DNA of 5,407 nucleotides, taken from positions 1 to 5,407 of the forward strand of contig JAFOJB010000418.1 of the NCBI GenBank assembly GCA_017420455.1, in the 5' to 3' direction. This document shows, in pieces, positions 5,112-5,407 of the stretch. Position numbers and translations under genes: made by a program. The first letter of the stretch is position 1, and the number at the start of each line of letters is the position of its first letter. The notes under the pieces were generated by a model. It made no database searches. It worked only from the letters and a program-made list of their open reading frames with translations, and was not told where the DNA came from. Origin of the DNA: Blautia sp. (GTDB lineage Bacteria > Bacillota > Clostridia > Lachnospirales > Lachnospiraceae).

Positions 5112-5407
5112 TCATACATAGCTGTATAATCCCCGGACGGATACTTCGCCGGAATTCACGGTTCTTACCGTTCCGTCCTCTGTTTTTACCAGCAGCTCTC
5201 CGGCGGCATTGATACCGAGACAAATACCCTCATAAGGCGCGTTCTGATCCAGCACCCGGACCGGCTGGTCCTTATTGGCAAGGAGCTGCTGATACTCCCG
5301 CAAAAGACCGGAAAGGCCGCTGTCAGCGCAGAAGATTTCATAACATCTTTCAAAGTGCCGGAGAACCCGCCCCAGAATCTCATTTCTGTCCGGCAGCTCC
5401 TCCACGA
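5112..5407 (-). CDS. birA: Biotin-[acetyl-CoA-carboxylase] ligase, C-terminal part (start lies beyond the right edge)
   Basis: BirA attaches biotin to the carrier protein of acetyl-CoA carboxylase and related enzymes through a biotinyl-AMP intermediate. Only about 98 codons are present, and the frame is open to the window edge. Residues such as RNEILGRVLRHFERCYEIF followed by GLLREYQQLL match the helical end of the catalytic domain. The last 50 or so, with PVRVLD, YEGICLGINAAGELLV and the family signature NSGEVSVRG near the stop, match the SH3-like C-terminal domain. The GTG that begins the visible reading frame (5405) is an internal valine codon, not a start. Whether this BirA has the N-terminal DNA-binding domain that makes it a repressor cannot be seen. 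The gene precedes the DUF6145-like gene by 140 bases, probably in the same transcript. Confidence 0.9.
   Translation of the reverse strand, partial: VEELPDRNEILGRVLRHFERCYEIFCADSGLSGLLREYQQLLANKDQPVRVLDQNAPYEGICLGINAAGELLVKTEDGTVRTVNSGEVSVRGLYSYV

Noticed and set aside
4972..5223. An 84-codon N-terminal extension of the DUF6145-like protein overlapping birA.
   Set aside because: It has no ribosome binding site, runs through a repeat cluster with units out of phase, and overlaps birA; the start at 4971 has a good AGGAG.
1..5407. CRISPR array, tRNA or rRNA gene, complete insertion sequence.
   Set aside because: I saw no regularly spaced repeats, no tRNA-like arms with a T-loop motif, and no transposase on either strand.

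Overview
The window looks like chromosomal DNA from a Clostridia-class Bacillota, most likely a Lachnospiraceae member. The evidence is the gene order birA - small DUF6145-like gene - dusB - greA - lysS, the AGGAGG-type ribosome binding sites, the sigma-A-type promoters and a roughly 50% GC core. All genes I can support lie on the minus strand, so transcription runs from the right edge to the left.

Core part, read in the direction of transcription (5407 to about 1115). First come the last 98 codons of a BirA-type biotin ligase. A 140-base gap carrying an unusual cluster of imperfect repeats follows, then a 184-residue DUF6145-like protein with three 16-residue repeats near its C-terminus. Its stop overlaps the start of dusB (ATGA). 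A palindrome lies directly after dusB. A consensus promoter (TTGACA, 17 bases, TATAAT) then starts a roughly 100-base structured leader for greA. Between greA and lysS sits a very strong hairpin without a U-tract. lysS starts at a GTG with a good ribosome binding site and ends in a Rho-independent terminator about 110 bases downstream. These are housekeeping genes: tRNA charging, tRNA dihydrouridylation, transcript-cleavage rescue of RNA polymerase, and biotinylation.

Accessory part (about 1060 to 1). This stretch is visibly AT-richer: by hand count about 37% GC in 421-480, against about 50% in 1861-1920 of lysS. It holds its own extended -10 promoter, a two-gene antitoxin/toxin module (UPF0175 plus a DUF3368 PIN-like nuclease, overlapping by 8 bases), a Rho-independent terminator, and at the very edge the first 14 codons of what looks like a ParA/Soj-type ATPase with the KGG start of a deviant Walker A motif. 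A stability module beside a partition-type ATPase suggests an integrated plasmid-like or conjugative element whose junction lies just after lysS. An 11-base tandem repeat and an inverted partial copy sit at that junction. I did not find a wholly new system. The best leads are this junction, the repeat cluster upstream of the DUF6145-like gene, and the greA leader.
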